DNA of 64,000 nt, taken from Ceratotherium simum simum (taxonomy: Eukaryota > Chordata > Mammalia > Perissodactyla > Rhinocerotidae). The stretch spans positions 10,556,063-10,620,062 of the forward strand of contig NW_004454170.1 of the NCBI RefSeq assembly GCF_000283155.1, given 5' to 3'. Positions 36,270 through 46,683 of the stretch are shown here, one piece after another (position 1 is the first letter of the stretch; every line of letters starts with the position of its first letter). The position numbers and the translations under genes were made by a program. The notes below the pieces were generated by a model. The model searched no databases. It was not told where the DNA came from and was given only the letters and a program-made list of their open reading frames with translations.

Positions 36270-36920
36270 TATTCAACAAATTTATCGAGCGTGTATTATG
36301 TACTAGGCTTTTAGGTGAACAAGACAGGAAAAGAGCTTGTTCCTTCCAAACTTACATTCTTGTGGAGAATCAAACAGAAAAACAAAAAGCAAGAGAATAT
36401 TGGATAATAATAGGGAGTACGCTGATCTTTAACTCAGAGAGATCTGATAGAGAACGACTGGTGGGGGCGCTACTTTAGGTTAGGTAGTAAGGAAGCGCCC
36501 TCTAGGAAAGTGACCTTTAAGAGGAGTTCTGAATGACAAAAGAAATGACCATTTGGATGTAAGGGTGAAACACATTCCAGCTACATGGATCAGTGTAAGA
36601 AATCAAGACAAAAACAAACTTGGGATGTTTGATGAACGAGAAAGGACACCACGTGGTTGGAGTGTGGTAGGTGAGGGCAATGGTGGTATAGGAGGCTATT
36701 GGAGAAGCAGGCAGGAGCCTTGTTTGCAGGGTAAGGACTTTGGCTTTTCAAATACATTGGGAAACCATTAGACTTCTTAAGCAGTAACAAAATCTGATTT
36801 ACATTTTAAAAAGATCACTCTGGCTGTTGTATGGGGAATGGAGTGTAGAAAGGCCAGAATAGAAACAGTGAGAAGGCTAATAAAGTATAGTCTAGGCAAG
36901 AGATGATAAGGGTGTGGTCT
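36270..36920 (-). mobile_element. L2 LINE 3' region
   Basis: Begins with the reversed L2 end (ATTCAACAAATTTATCGAGC, 'gtgtattatgtactaggc') and continues through 'agaggagttctgaatgac', 'ggaaaccattagacttc' and 'aaaaagatcactctggctg', in L2 order. Minus-strand open frames here are transposon remnants. Confidence 0.8.
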
Positions 36921-37299
36921 TCTGGGAGTACTAGTGAAGATGCTTTGAGGGTAAAATCACCGGGTCCTGTGATGGATTCAAGGTTAGCAAAAGAAGAAAC
37001 TAGGGTAATTTCTTGGATTTGGAATGAACAATTGAGTGAACTGCATGATGGACAGTGTGTTGTCTTTTACACGTCAGTGGTACTTTCTTTGTTACCTCCG
37101 TGTGTTAGGAGGTTGTGCACGTATCATAAAAATGTCACTTTCATGTGTGTGAATTACTGAAAAAGTTAACATTGAACAATTGTTTTCTCCATAATATGAA
37201 TGCTTGAATATTTGTGATTTGTGGCTTTAGCTTTCCTCTGCTTACAGAACTATTCATGATTCACATGAGTCTCTTGGACTCATTTCCTTTTCATTTTTA

Positions 37300-38290
37300 C
37301 TTCATTTGGTCAGAAATATATTGAGTGCTTACTGGGATACAGGCTTAGTTCTAAAATGGCAGTGAACAAAATAGGTGAAGTCTCTGCCCACATGGAGCTT
37401 ACCTTATAGAGGCAGAAGAGACAAAGCAAATACATAGGTAAATATATGTCAGATGGAGATTGCTATGGAGAAAAATTAAATAAAAGAAAGGAGAAGGGGA
37501 TGCCAAAAGGGTGAGGTAGGGGTTGCTATTTTACAGAGTGGTCACCTAATAGAAGAGGACATTTGGCCAGTGACCTGAAGGAAGTGAGAGAGAGAGCACT
37601 GTGGATACACGAGGGAGGACTATCTCAGCAAGAGAGAACAAGAACACAGGCCCAGAGGCAGGAGGGTACTCGACGTGCAACAAACAGCAAGGTCAGTGGG
37701 CTGGAGCAGAGTGGGAAGAGTGGCAGGAGATGAGCTTAGAGAAGTGAGGAGGCAGGTGGGCAGATCCTGTGTGGTCTCATAGGTCACTTTAAGAATTTGA
37801 TTTTTCTTTTGAATGGATAGGAAGTCACTGGGGGCTGGTGAGCAGAGGAGTGACAAGATAGGGATTGCTCTGGCTGCCTTGTGGGAAATAGAACACAGGA
37901 GGGCAAAGGCAAAAGCAAGGGATGAGTTTGGAGGTCATTGCAGAGGTCCAGGTGAAAATGATGATGGCTTGGACAAAGTGTTAGTAGTGAAGGTTGTGAG
38001 AAAATGGTTATTAGATTCTGAATATATTTTGAAGATAGAGCTGACATGATTCTGCCTTGCATGGCTCCAAGGTTTTTGGCCCAAATAACTGAAAGAATGG
38101 CATTTCCAGTTACTAAGATGAGGAAAGCTATAGGAGGGATAGATTTAAAGGAAAAAAATCAGAGATTCAATTTTGGACATGTGAGTTTGAGATGCTTATT
38201 AAATATCCAGGTGGTGTTGGGTAGGCAGTTGGATATCCCAGACAGGATTTTAGGAGAGAAATTTAAAATCTTTATTGTTCCTATTAATGA
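37300..38290 (-). mobile_element. L2 LINE, about 1 kb of 3' UTR and ORF2 end
   Basis: Longest L2 copy in the window. Left edge 'tatattgagtgcttactggg' is the reversed 3' end; then 'acatggagcttaccttatag', 'acaggcccagaggcagg', 'tggcaggagatgagcttag', 'gatgatggcttggacaaag', 'ccaaggtttttggcccaa' and 'tgagatgcttattaaatatc'. The minus frame at 37784-38062 still reads as decayed L2 reverse-transcriptase C-terminus. Confidence 0.85.
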
Positions 38291-38369
38291 ATCCCTTATT
38301 TTAACTCTGAGGGAGAAAAGGTGGGAAAATAATTGTATTCAGTCAAGGCCATGTGTGTTATTAAAACTT

Positions 38370-38490
38370 TAAGTTCCTAAGATTAGGCATTATATCATAT
38401 CCATCGTATATATCCCAGCATTTAGCAGAATGCTTGGTACCTAGAAGGTGCTCGGCGTATGATTGTTGAATACTGAGTCAATCGGAGAAG
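38370..38490 (+). mobile_element. L2 LINE 3' end
   Basis: 'cagcatttagcagaatgctt', 'ggtacctagaaggtgctcgg' and 'attgttgaatactgag' fit a plus-strand L2 terminus. Confidence 0.7.
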
Positions 38491-38609
38491 AGATGAATGA
38501 CTGAGAAGAGAGTGATTGGAAAAGCAGCTGAGTGTGGACATACCAGATAGATGGGGGATGGGAAAGAATTCTCCCCAAGTTACTTGGGGACCCAAGGGGT
38601 GAAATGATT

Positions 38610-38936
38610 CTCTTTTTATTAACTAGTTTTTTAAAAAATTATAGAACTAATACATAAAGAAATAAATTCAAACTATATAGAAGTATATAAAGTAAAAATA
38701 AAAATTCTCCCTCCTTATTCACTTTAATGCCCAGTGCCATTCTCTAGAAATAGAGGAAAAAATTTCCTATGTGTACTATAGACATATTCTCCATGCTTGT
38801 CTGTTTTTTAGAAAAACAAACATAAATGGATCTTACATATTATTCTGTAGCTTGCTTTTCCTCCCCATCTTGGCAATGTACCTTGGACAATTCTCCTTAT
38901 CAGTATGTGGTATGTATAGGTCTGCATTAAGAAAGG
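38610..38936. mobile_element. Ancient LINE (L1M-like), first part of nested locus
   Basis: 'cattctctagaaatagagg', 'ttattctgtagcttgctttt' and 'ttggacaattctccttatc' match an old L1M-type 3' region that appears to resume at 39416 and 39715 after younger insertions. Confidence 0.55.
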
Positions 38937-39159
38937 CAGCATAGTGTAGTGATTAAAAAACAAGGATTCTAGAGCCAGACTACTTAGGTTGAAGGCTGGC
39001 TCACCATTTACTAGTTGTGTGACCCTGGGAAGTTACTTAACCGTTTTGTGCCTCTGTTTCCTTATCTATAAAATAGGGATGATAATAATTACCTATGTCA
39101 TAGGGTTCATGTGAGGATTAAATTGTTGATATATGTAAAGCACTTAGAATATTGCCTGG
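38937..39159 (+). mobile_element. MIR-family SINE, 5' part
   Basis: Well-preserved MIR: 'gcagcatagtgtagtgatta', 'tagagccagactacttagg', 'tgtgtgaccctgggaag', 'ctgtttccttatctataaaa'. Interrupted at 39159 by an ERE and continued at 39356-39415. Confidence 0.88.
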
Positions 39160-39355
39160 CGGGGCTGGCCCCGTGGCCTAAGTAACCTGGCTCTGTCTGC
39201 TTCGGTGGCCCGGGTTTGGTTCCCGGGCATGGACCTACACCACTCATCAGTGGCCATGCTGTGGTGGTGACCTGCATACAAAATAGAGGAAGATTGGCAC
39301 AGATGTTAGCTCAGGGCGAATCTTCCTCAGCCAACAAAAAAAAGAAAGAAGAAAA
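39160..39355 (+). mobile_element. ERE-type SINE, divergent short form, inside MIR
   Basis: Forward ERE: GGGGCTGGCCCCGTGGCC, 'ggcccgggtttggttcccgg', AGATGTTAGCTCAGGGCG. Only one TTAGC tail motif is present, so this belongs to a shorter subfamily than its neighbours. Flanked by a 13-bp duplication of MIR sequence, GAATATTGCCTGG / GAATAGTGCCTGG (39147-39159 and 39356-39368). Confidence 0.92.
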
Positions 39356-39415
39356 GAATAGTGCCTGGTAAATGGTAAACACTATGTAGGTATTTGCAAA
39401 TATTGTTATTATTTT
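39356..39415 (+). mobile_element. MIR-family SINE, 3' part
   Basis: GTGCCTGGTAAATGGTAAAC and the closing 'ttgcaaatattgttattatt' complete the MIR broken by the ERE. Confidence 0.8.
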
Positions 39416-39519
39416 ACTAGATACAGAGTATTTGGTTGTGCAGATTTACCATAATTTATTTAACTACTCCCCTATTAACTGGTGTTTAAATTGTTTCTAG
39501 TACTTTTCTGTACTTTAGG

Positions 39520-39714
39520 TTTTTTTTTTTTTTGTGAGAAAGATTGGGCCTGAGCTAACATCTGTGCCAGTCTTCTTCTACCTTGTATGTAGGACGCCGC
39601 CACAGCATGGCTTGATGAGTGGTGTGTAGGTTTGCGCCCGGGATCCAACCCTGTGAACCCTGGGCCACTGACGTGGAGCACATGAGCTTAACCACTACGC
39701 CACCAGGCCAGCCC
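39520..39714 (-). mobile_element. ERE-type SINE, short form, inside LINE
   Basis: Reverse-strand ERE with a single GAGCTAACATCTGTGCC motif and head CCACCAGGCCAGCCCC. No clear target duplication. Same short subfamily as the plus-strand copy 165 bp to the left, in opposite orientation. Confidence 0.88.
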
Positions 39715-39850
39715 CTAGTGTTGTTTTTTGAGAACTATTTGTAGGACAGATTTCTTGAAGCAGAATTGCTGGGTCAAAAGATGATTTTGATCATTGGTCT
39801 GACAATATTTTATCGTACATATTAAAGTCCTAATTCTGGTCAAGCAAATT
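39715..39850. mobile_element. Ancient LINE (L1M-like), last part
   Basis: AGCAGAATTGCTGGGTCAAA is a diagnostic phrase of L1M-type relics and continues the sequence before the ERE (39416-39519, 'accataatttatttaactac'). Confidence 0.65.
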
Positions 39851-40011
39851 TAACAAATTTTCTTTGCAATCTTGCAGAAAACCAATAGATCAAAATATGA
39901 TGAGAGACAAAGAGTGAGTTTTTATTAAACTTTATGAATTGCTATTTTCACAGTGTAAAATAACTAATATCTGCTATTTTATATGCTTCAGTGGAGCTTA
40001 GGAAGGTGTTA

Positions 40012-40040
40012 TGTATATATATATACACATATATATTTTT
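40012..40040 (+). repeat. (TA)n-rich microsatellite
   Basis: Alternating TATATA with CA interruptions, ending at the T-rich end of the next ERE. Confidence 0.75.
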
Positions 40041-40275
40041 GTGAGGAGGACCAGCCCTGAGCTAACATCCAATGCCAATCCTCCTCTTTTTTGCTGAGGA
40101 AGACTGGCCCTGGGCTAACATCCGGGCCCATCTTTCTCTACTTTATATGGGATGCCGTCACAGCATGGCCTAACAAGTGGTGCGTCGGTGCACACCCGGG
40201 ATCTGAACTGGTGAACCCCAGGCCGCCGCAGCGGAGCGCGCGCACTTAATCACTTGCGCCACCTGGCCGGTCCCC
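40041..40275 (-). mobile_element. ERE-type SINE
   Basis: Full reverse-strand ERE with both GAGCTAACATCC and GGGCTAACATCC motifs, GGGATCTGAACTGGTGAACC and head CCACCTGGCCGGTCCCC. Possible short duplication (TATATTTTT) at its flanks. Confidence 0.92.
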
Positions 40276-40554
40276 GTCAGGTATATTTTTAAAATGTTAA
40301 AAACTGTAAATATGTTAGGTATTTTTTATTTATATTTTGTAAGTTAGCAATAACAGGATTTTTTGGGGGCTAATGTTTTTAATGTTACAGTAATAGGGTT
40401 GACATTGGTGTAAGTTTGTCTCTCGGGTTTGATGTTAGCTCTGCAGAAAGTAAAACCCACTCTGCTTTTGTGGGTGAGAAGCTTCAGTGGGAATAATGTG
40501 TTCTTGTAAGTTATGTGATTTTCATGATTTTGTAATTAAAAAAAAAGTATGTGG

Positions 40555-40794
40555 GGCTGTCCCGGTGGTATAGTGGTTAAGTGCACGCGCTCTGCTCGGC
40601 GGCCCGAGGGTTTGCAGGTTCAGATCCTGGGCGCGCCCCGACGCGCTGCTCGCTCATCAAGCCATGCTGTGGCGGCGTCACATATAAGGTAGAGGAAGAT
40701 GGGTACAGATGTTAGCCCAGGGCCACTCTTCCTCAGTGAAAAGAGGAGGATTGGCATCGGATGTTAGCTCAGGGCTGATCTTCCTCACAAAAAA
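40555..40794 (+). mobile_element. ERE-type SINE
   Basis: Forward ERE, start GGCTGTCCCGGTGGTATAGT, A-box-like TATAGTGGTTAAG, both GATGTTAGC motifs and A-tail. Duplication AAAAAAGTATGTGG at 40541-40554 and 40795-40808. Confidence 0.93.
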
Positions 40795-40999
40795 AAAAAA
40801 GTATGTGGTGGGACCAAATTTTGTTTTTATAACTCCATATTGAGCATTAAATTTAAATGGGCACCCAGCAAAGAATGGAGAAGAGCTAAAAGTTTTTTTC
40901 TCTCTTGGAAATACAGAGTTTTATAATTCATGTTAGGGTACTTGTTTAGGCTAAGAACAAACTCTATAAAGAAAGTGCCAACAATCACATTTAGAAATT

Positions 41000-41560
41000 T
41001 TACCTAGTGATGAAAAGAATAGAAATTAAATAAGATGCCATATTTGATTAATCAAATTGGTAAACTTGCTAATATCCCAATATAAGCAAGTTGCTGTGAA
41101 AATGGCACTAATACACATTGCTTATAGGAGTAGATTCTGGTCCAGGCTTTCTGTAAAGCAGTTTAACAACACATTTCAGAAGCATTAAAAGTATTGATGC
41201 TTCTTGATCTAGTACTTTCATTTCTGGGATTCTGTCCTGATGAAATAATTAGAGATGTCAAGTATTTGTATGTAAAATAATATATTATTTTAATTCTAAT
41301 AGTAAAAGACTGGAAGCAACTTAAATGTTCATCAATAGAGGAACATTTAAATATATCATAATGTCTGTCACAGGAATATTCTATATAGCCATTCAAGTCC
41401 ATATTCTCATGAAAATTAGAAAATGTTTGTGATATGATGCTAGTCATGAATAAAAAGCCTGAAAATAAATGTGCTCATGGTTAATAGGGTTTATGAGTGA
41501 TTTATATATTCTGAATTTTTTCTGTTTTCCTTGGTATTTTCTGTATTTAAAATATTTTTG
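41000..41560 (+). mobile_element. Ancient LINE (L1/HAL1-like) 3' region
   Basis: 'cattgcttataggagtag', 'gtaaaagactggaagcaac', 'aaatgttcatcaatagagg' and 'gaatattctatatagccat' follow the ORF2-to-3'UTR layout of old L1/HAL1 elements. Confidence 0.7.
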
Positions 41561-42517
41561 CAATAAAACCATATATTTGTTTTAAAACAGGAAGAAAGTA
41601 TGACCAAATATAAAGATATTATTAATACTAATAGACCTTTTTCCTTGAAAAGTTTTCAAAAACTTTGTAAAGATGTCATCTTTTTATAACCCAATTTAAT
41701 AAATATTCATCTAATACATATTATTTTACATGCTAGACAGAATCCTCTTCCTGCAATTATGAAGACCCTGCAGTTTGGTAATGGAGACAATAAAAGCATA
41801 AAAGTAATATTAATATGAAATAGAATGTTGTAAATGTCGTAAGAGAGGTGAAGTGATATAGAGGATTTGGAGAGATAGGAATTATATCCAGTGAGAGGAT
41901 ACAAAAAAATTGGTAAAAGAAAACGCATTCTGAAGGACCTTCAACAATGGGTAGGATTTTGGCAAGCAGATATAGGGGAAACTAACAGGAAAGAAAATTC
42001 TAAGTGGTACGTATATTTTGAGCAAAAGCCCAGCACAGGTTATATATGGAGAAATCCAATTCAGATGAATTATGCGGTGAGTTGAGGGAGAGGACCAAAT
42101 CATGGGTTGATACTGTATAACTGAGGGGTTCAAATGCCTCTGTGGAGTGGGTACATCATTCAGTAGGTAGAGGGGATTTGGGTTCTTGAATGGAGAAATG
42201 ACATGATAAAATCTGTGCTAAAATGGAAGAATTAGTTGGGCAGCAGTTAGTATGACAGAGTGATATAGGAAGGACTCAAAGTAGGGATCTACTTGTAGCT
42301 ATGACATTATTCCAAGAAACACGGAGTGGTGAAAGGAATTAAAAGGAGGAAGACTGTGAGAACCATTATGGGTAGATCGTGTAGAACTTGGAAACTTGTC
42401 AGATGTAAAAAGAACAAGGGAGAGAAAATAATCCAAGTTTGGTCCAAAGCTTTTGTGCCAGAGTGGCTCGGAAGTCAGAAAGAGGAAGTGATTTTGGGAG
42501 CAAAAATAAAGAATTTA

Positions 42518-42726
42518 GAGGCCAGCCTGGTGGCATAGTGGTTAAGTTCACATGCTCCCCTTCAGCCCAGGGTTCACAAGTTCGGATCCCAGGTTCGGAC
42601 CTACATACCACGCGTCTAGCCATGCTGTGGTGGTGTCCCACGTACAAAATAGGGGAAGATTGGCACATCTCTGAGATGTTAGCTCAGGGACAGTCTTCCT
42701 CACCAAAAAAATAAATTAATTAAATA
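42518..42726 (+). mobile_element. ERE-type SINE, short form
   Basis: Forward ERE starting GAGGCCAGCCTGGTGGCATA with B-box-like AGTTCGGATCCC and a single GATGTTAGCTCAGG motif. Perfect 13-bp duplication AATAAAGAATTTA (42505-42517 and 42727-42739). Open frames over it are repeat-derived. Confidence 0.93.
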
Positions 42727-42904
42727 AATAAAGAATTTAAGCACATTGAATTTTAGATTTCAGCACCTCATTCAGGTGGAATTGGCCTAAGAATAATGAA
42801 ACTTCTGCTAGAACTTTACTAGTTAGTGTTTCTTGCTGATCACTGAAACTTTACAGCTGCAGATACTGTCTACTTTGTGATGGCACATCTCATTCTGATG
42901 AGTT

Positions 42905-43060
42905 ATCATCTGAGTTAACAAGCATTGACTGAACACCTATCATGTCCTGCACACTGTATAGGGAGTAGGTATACAGAGATGAAGAAGACTGGGTCCTGTC
43001 CTCACAGTAGTCACCATCTAGGAGAATTGAAAACAACACATGCCATTTTATTTGGATTGC
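42905..43060 (-). mobile_element. L2 LINE relic
   Basis: 'gcattgactgaacacctatc', 'tatacagagatgaagaagac' and 'ccatctaggagaattg' follow the reversed L2 3' end. Confidence 0.55.
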
Positions 43061-44473
43061 ATGTAAGAATCTCAGCTTCAGGTTCAAGCATTACTGTTAG
43101 TGTGCCACAATAGAGGTATTTGTGATAAGAGGAATGTGGCATCTAAAAGACTAAAAAAAGATGGAATCAATGCATAACTCCTTTTGTGAATGAGTGAGTT
43201 TCAAAGCCATGTATGTATCCTTAAACTTTAGTTTGAATATGGGGAAATATGAAACCCTGAGTACCATCTAATGAGGACAGAAAGTTAGCTAAGAAAAAAT
43301 GAGAGGGAAAAGTTAAACACCATTATGTCCTATAGTGCTAATTATTGTGAGAATGGGAGAAGACTATTAACTAGATCACTGGAGAGGAGATGTATGAGTA
43401 TCCTAGGATTAATATTATGACAACTACTCTTTATTGAGAGTATTTGCTCTATGCTGGGCACAATATCAGGTGCTTTATCTATTTATTGAGTTCTTCTAAA
43501 TGAAATGAAATGTGAAGTAGAAAAAGATTTTTTAGATGCTTCCATTGACCTTTTTACACATACAATTGACTGTCAATGATTATTTCCCTTAAGATTTAGT
43601 ATTTCCCTTGGTATTTGATGCTTAATAATGACATTAAAAGTGTGCTGAAAAAAATTGCCTTCTCCGTATTAATAGAGGGATTCATTTTTAATACATTATT
43701 TCCCACTTTTGGAAGCTACAGTTATATCTTCACGAAGTACGCTTCTGCAATTACTGTTTTTAAAATTTCTAGATCAAATTTAACTATGCTTTCTTTTTGT
43801 AATAGTGTATCTAATCAGTAGAGCTTTCGTAGGTTTTTGATACTTATTATAGTTTATTTATTCAAAGATTCTAATTAGCAAAAGAGGTTGAGTTTTTAAT
43901 GGTTAAAACAAAACAAAAAAAAATAAGATGAAATAACTACCTGACAAGTATTGCTGGTAAAATATTGGATTATTTTGTGTTTATTTAATCTCTATAGTAT
44001 CTGTGAAATTGATTTTTATAGGTTTCTGATATGTATCAGAATACAGAACCACAGTTACAACAGCTTGCCTCAATAATGGCTGCCCAATTAATTTTCCTCA
44101 TTTGCTTTACTTGGTCTTATACCACACATGATATATATGGGGAGGGGAGAAAATGGAAAAAATATTAATATGTCATTTATATGATATAATTATATACCAG
44201 ATGCCAAATATCCTCTCTGATCCTGGACTGGGTGTTTTTCAAAATGGAATAATATTGTCGATTTTTTTTACCACTGTAGTATACAATTTTAAGCAGCACT
44301 TATTTATATATTTCCACTTGACCAAGGGGCCATGCTTGAAAAAATTGTTACATAAGCAGATCAGAACATAATCAGATGTTTCTAAAGCTAAATTATATTT
44401 AACTTTTAAGCAGAATTTTAGCTGTGAGATTTCATACTAGTATGTGTTATAACTATTTTCCCTTCAAAAGAAG

Positions 44474-44509
44474 GGAAGGAAGAAATAGGTTGGAAGGAAG
44501 AAATAGGTT
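44474..44509 (+). repeat. 18-bp tandem duplication
   Basis: Two exact head-to-tail copies of GGAAGGAAGAAATAGGTT (44474-44491 and 44492-44509), about 310 bases upstream of the giant exon. Confidence 0.9.
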
Positions 44510-44673
44510 GTCATTTTAAAAGTAATTGATATCAGGAGATATGCTTGAAACTATACTTACCAGTTAGCAATAACAAGAAGGCATTTTATTAAAATGCTTG
44601 TCGTACAGCATACTCAATATTAATGGGTATTATTGACTTGCTTTTGATTGGTTATTAGAATACTAGACTATTA

Positions 44674-44732
44674 GATACTAGAATATTAATATTAATATTA
44701 GTAATATTCTAATAGTGATACTAGAATATTAA
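44674..44732 (+). repeat. AT-rich inverted and direct repeat
   Basis: A 16-bp direct repeat GATACTAGAATATTAA (44674-44689 and 44717-44732) encloses an inverted pair TAGAATATTA / TAATATTCTA (44679-44688 and 44702-44711). It lies 85 bases before the acceptor of the giant exon. Confidence 0.85.
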
Positions 44733-44816
44733 CATTTTGCTTTTCTAATGGTTTCAATGAGCAACCATTAATTTGGGGATCTTAAAAAGTTTTTTTTTGG
44801 TTATACTTGTTCACAG

Positions 44817-46412
44817 GTGGCAAACTCTGGTCATATATCAGTAAATTTCTAAACAGAAGTCCTGAAGAAAGCTTTGACATCGAGGAAGTGAAAAAATCTG
44901 CACTTACTAAAGTTCACCTGCAACAGCCAACTTCTGGTCCTCGGGACAGCAGCGGCTTTGAAGCCAGAGGAAGTGAGAGTGAAACCATGCTTAAAGTTCT
45001 GCCTCTGAAGGCTAGTCTTACTCCAAGCTCTCAAGATGATAGCAACCAAGATGATGATGGCCAAGATAGCTCTCCAAAATGGCCAGATTCTGGCTCAAGT
45101 TCAGAAGAAGAATGTACTACTAGTTATTTAACGTTATGCAATGAATATGGGCAAGAAAAGATTGAACCAGGGTCATTGAATGAGGAGCCTTTCATGAAGA
45201 CTGAAGGGACTGCTGTTGATACCAAAGCTGTTAAAAGCTTCCCAGCACACTTTGCTGCTGACAGCAGCAGCCCCAGCACACAGCTGATAGCTCATGAGCT
45301 GAAGTTCTTCCCTGGAGATGATGACCCAGAAGCAGTTAGTTCTCCAAGAACATCAGATTCCCTCAGTAGATCTAAAAACAGCCCCATGGAATTCTTTAGA
45401 ATAGACAGTAAGGATAGCACTAGTGAACTCCTAGGACTTGATTTTGGAGAAAAATTGTATAGTCGAAAGTCAGAGCCTTTGAAACCATTTTTCACTCTTC
45501 CAGATGGAGACAGCACTTCCAGGAGTTTTCATATTAGTGAAAGCAAGGTAGAGTTTATACCTCAGGACACCATTAGCAGGGGCTCAGATGACTCAGTCCC
45601 AGTTATTTCTTTTAAAGATGCTGCTTTTGATGATGTCAGTGGTACAGATGAAGGAAGGCCTGATCTTCTTGTAAATCTACCTGGTGAATTGGAGCCAACA
45701 AAAGATGGTGCGGCAATGGGACCTACTAAGTTTACACAGACTAATATAGGCATAATAGAAAGTAAACTATTGGAAGCCCCTGATGTTTTATGCCTCAGGC
45801 TTAGTCCTGACCAGTGCCAAGCATATGAAGAAAAAGGCACAGAGGAATTGGGTGATCCTTCTGGGCCTAAATCCCATAGTTTAACAGAGAAACACTATGC
45901 ACAGGGGGATCTTGGAATGTTACTTGTAGCAGCTGTTGATCATAGTAGTTCAGGAGACATGTCTTTGTTACACAGCTCAGATCCTAAGTTTCAACGACTT
46001 GAAGTGGTTGCGTCGGCAGTAACTGCAAACAACACAGAAGAAAGCTTATTCCATGTTTCTAACCCACTCTCAGGTGCTAATGAATATAATGAAAACATAG
46101 ACACTTTAAAGACTGAAGAAGTATTGCTGTTTACAGATCAAACTGATGATTTGGCTAAAGAGGAACCAACTTTATTTCAGCGAGACTCTGAGACTAAGGG
46201 AGAGAGTGGATTAGCACTAGACGGAGACAAGGAAATACATCGGATTTTTGAGGACCTTGATAAAAAATTAGCACTAAACTCCAGGTTTTACATCCCAGAG
46301 GGCTGCATTCAAAGATGGGCAGCTGAAATGGTGGTAGCCCTTGATGCTTTACATAGAGAGGGAATTGTGTGCCGCGATTTGAACCCAAACAACATCTTAT
46401 TGAATGATAGAG
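44817..46412 (+). CDS. RPS6KC1: RPS6KC1 giant exon: kinase insert plus catalytic loop
   Basis: Single 1,596-bp open exon (phase 1 to phase 1) between acceptor TTGTTCACAG and donor AGAG|GTCAGG. It starts GGKLWSYISKFLNRSPEES, completing the hinge and alpha-D region, then carries a roughly 430-residue acidic, Ser/Thr/Pro-rich insert that looks disordered. Runs such as SGSSSEEEC and SPKWPDSG are typical CK2 or proline-directed phosphosite contexts. The last part returns to the kinase fold: an alpha-E-like helix (CIQRWAAEMVVALDALHREG) followed by IVCRDLNPNNILLND, the catalytic-loop equivalent. There HRDLKPEN reads C-R-D-L-N-P-N-N: the aspartate (46376-46378) and final Asn are kept, His and the catalytic-loop Lys are not. 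The open frame runs 18 codons beyond the donor before a stop, which I read as intronic chance. The insert inside one kinase domain is a hallmark of RPS6KC1. Confidence 0.97.
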
Positions 46413-46683
46413 GTCAGGAACTTTTGCAAATGCATTTCTTTTTATTCGCTGTTGCTTCCAATTAACTGAGTAGGCGTTTTATCTTGTAATTAGTATCTTC
46501 ATTTCCTGTCTAGAGCTTCATTATCAGTGCAGCAAATTCACCCCCAGTAATAGCTTCTAGTACTTAATGATGCCATTATTCTTAATGATACTGTTTTTAG
46601 CTACAAAAGGAGTAATTACAGTTCACTTCTGCAGAAAATGGAAGAGAAAAATGTTTTGATTTCTCCTGTCGTTTTGTTTTTAG
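46413..46683 (+). other. RPS6KC1: RPS6KC1 intron, 271 bp
   Basis: Short phase 1 intron joining the catalytic-loop exon to the activation-segment exon, GTCAGG to TTTTTAG. No repeat is seen. The open frame of the preceding exon continues for 18 codons and stops at 46463-46465. Confidence 0.9.

Larger units (their letters stand above)
34506..44816 (+). other. RPS6KC1: RPS6KC1 intron, 10.3 kb
   Basis: Phase 1 intron before the giant exon. It holds minus-strand L2 relics, an L1M relic broken by MIR and ERE copies, four EREs between 39.1 and 40.8 kb, a further ERE at 42.5 kb and two short local duplications close to the acceptor. Nothing recognised in 34506-36270, 41560-42500 (perhaps very old LINE) or 43070-44470 except a possible MIR scrap near 43420-43480. 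Confidence 0.85.

Noticed and set aside
37784..38062. 92-codon minus-strand frame
   Set aside because: It is the decayed C-terminal part of L2 ORF2, not a host gene.
42439..42714. 91-codon open frame, and similar frames at 58588-58896, 57827-58030, 26050-26403 and 6540-6731
   Set aside because: All lie across ERE SINEs and encode the same repeat-derived peptides in several places.
46413..46465. The giant exon's frame continues 18 codons past the donor to a stop
   Set aside because: A clear GTCAGG donor and an in-frame downstream exon fit normal splicing. No polyadenylation signal is seen nearby, so an intronic terminal exon is not supported.
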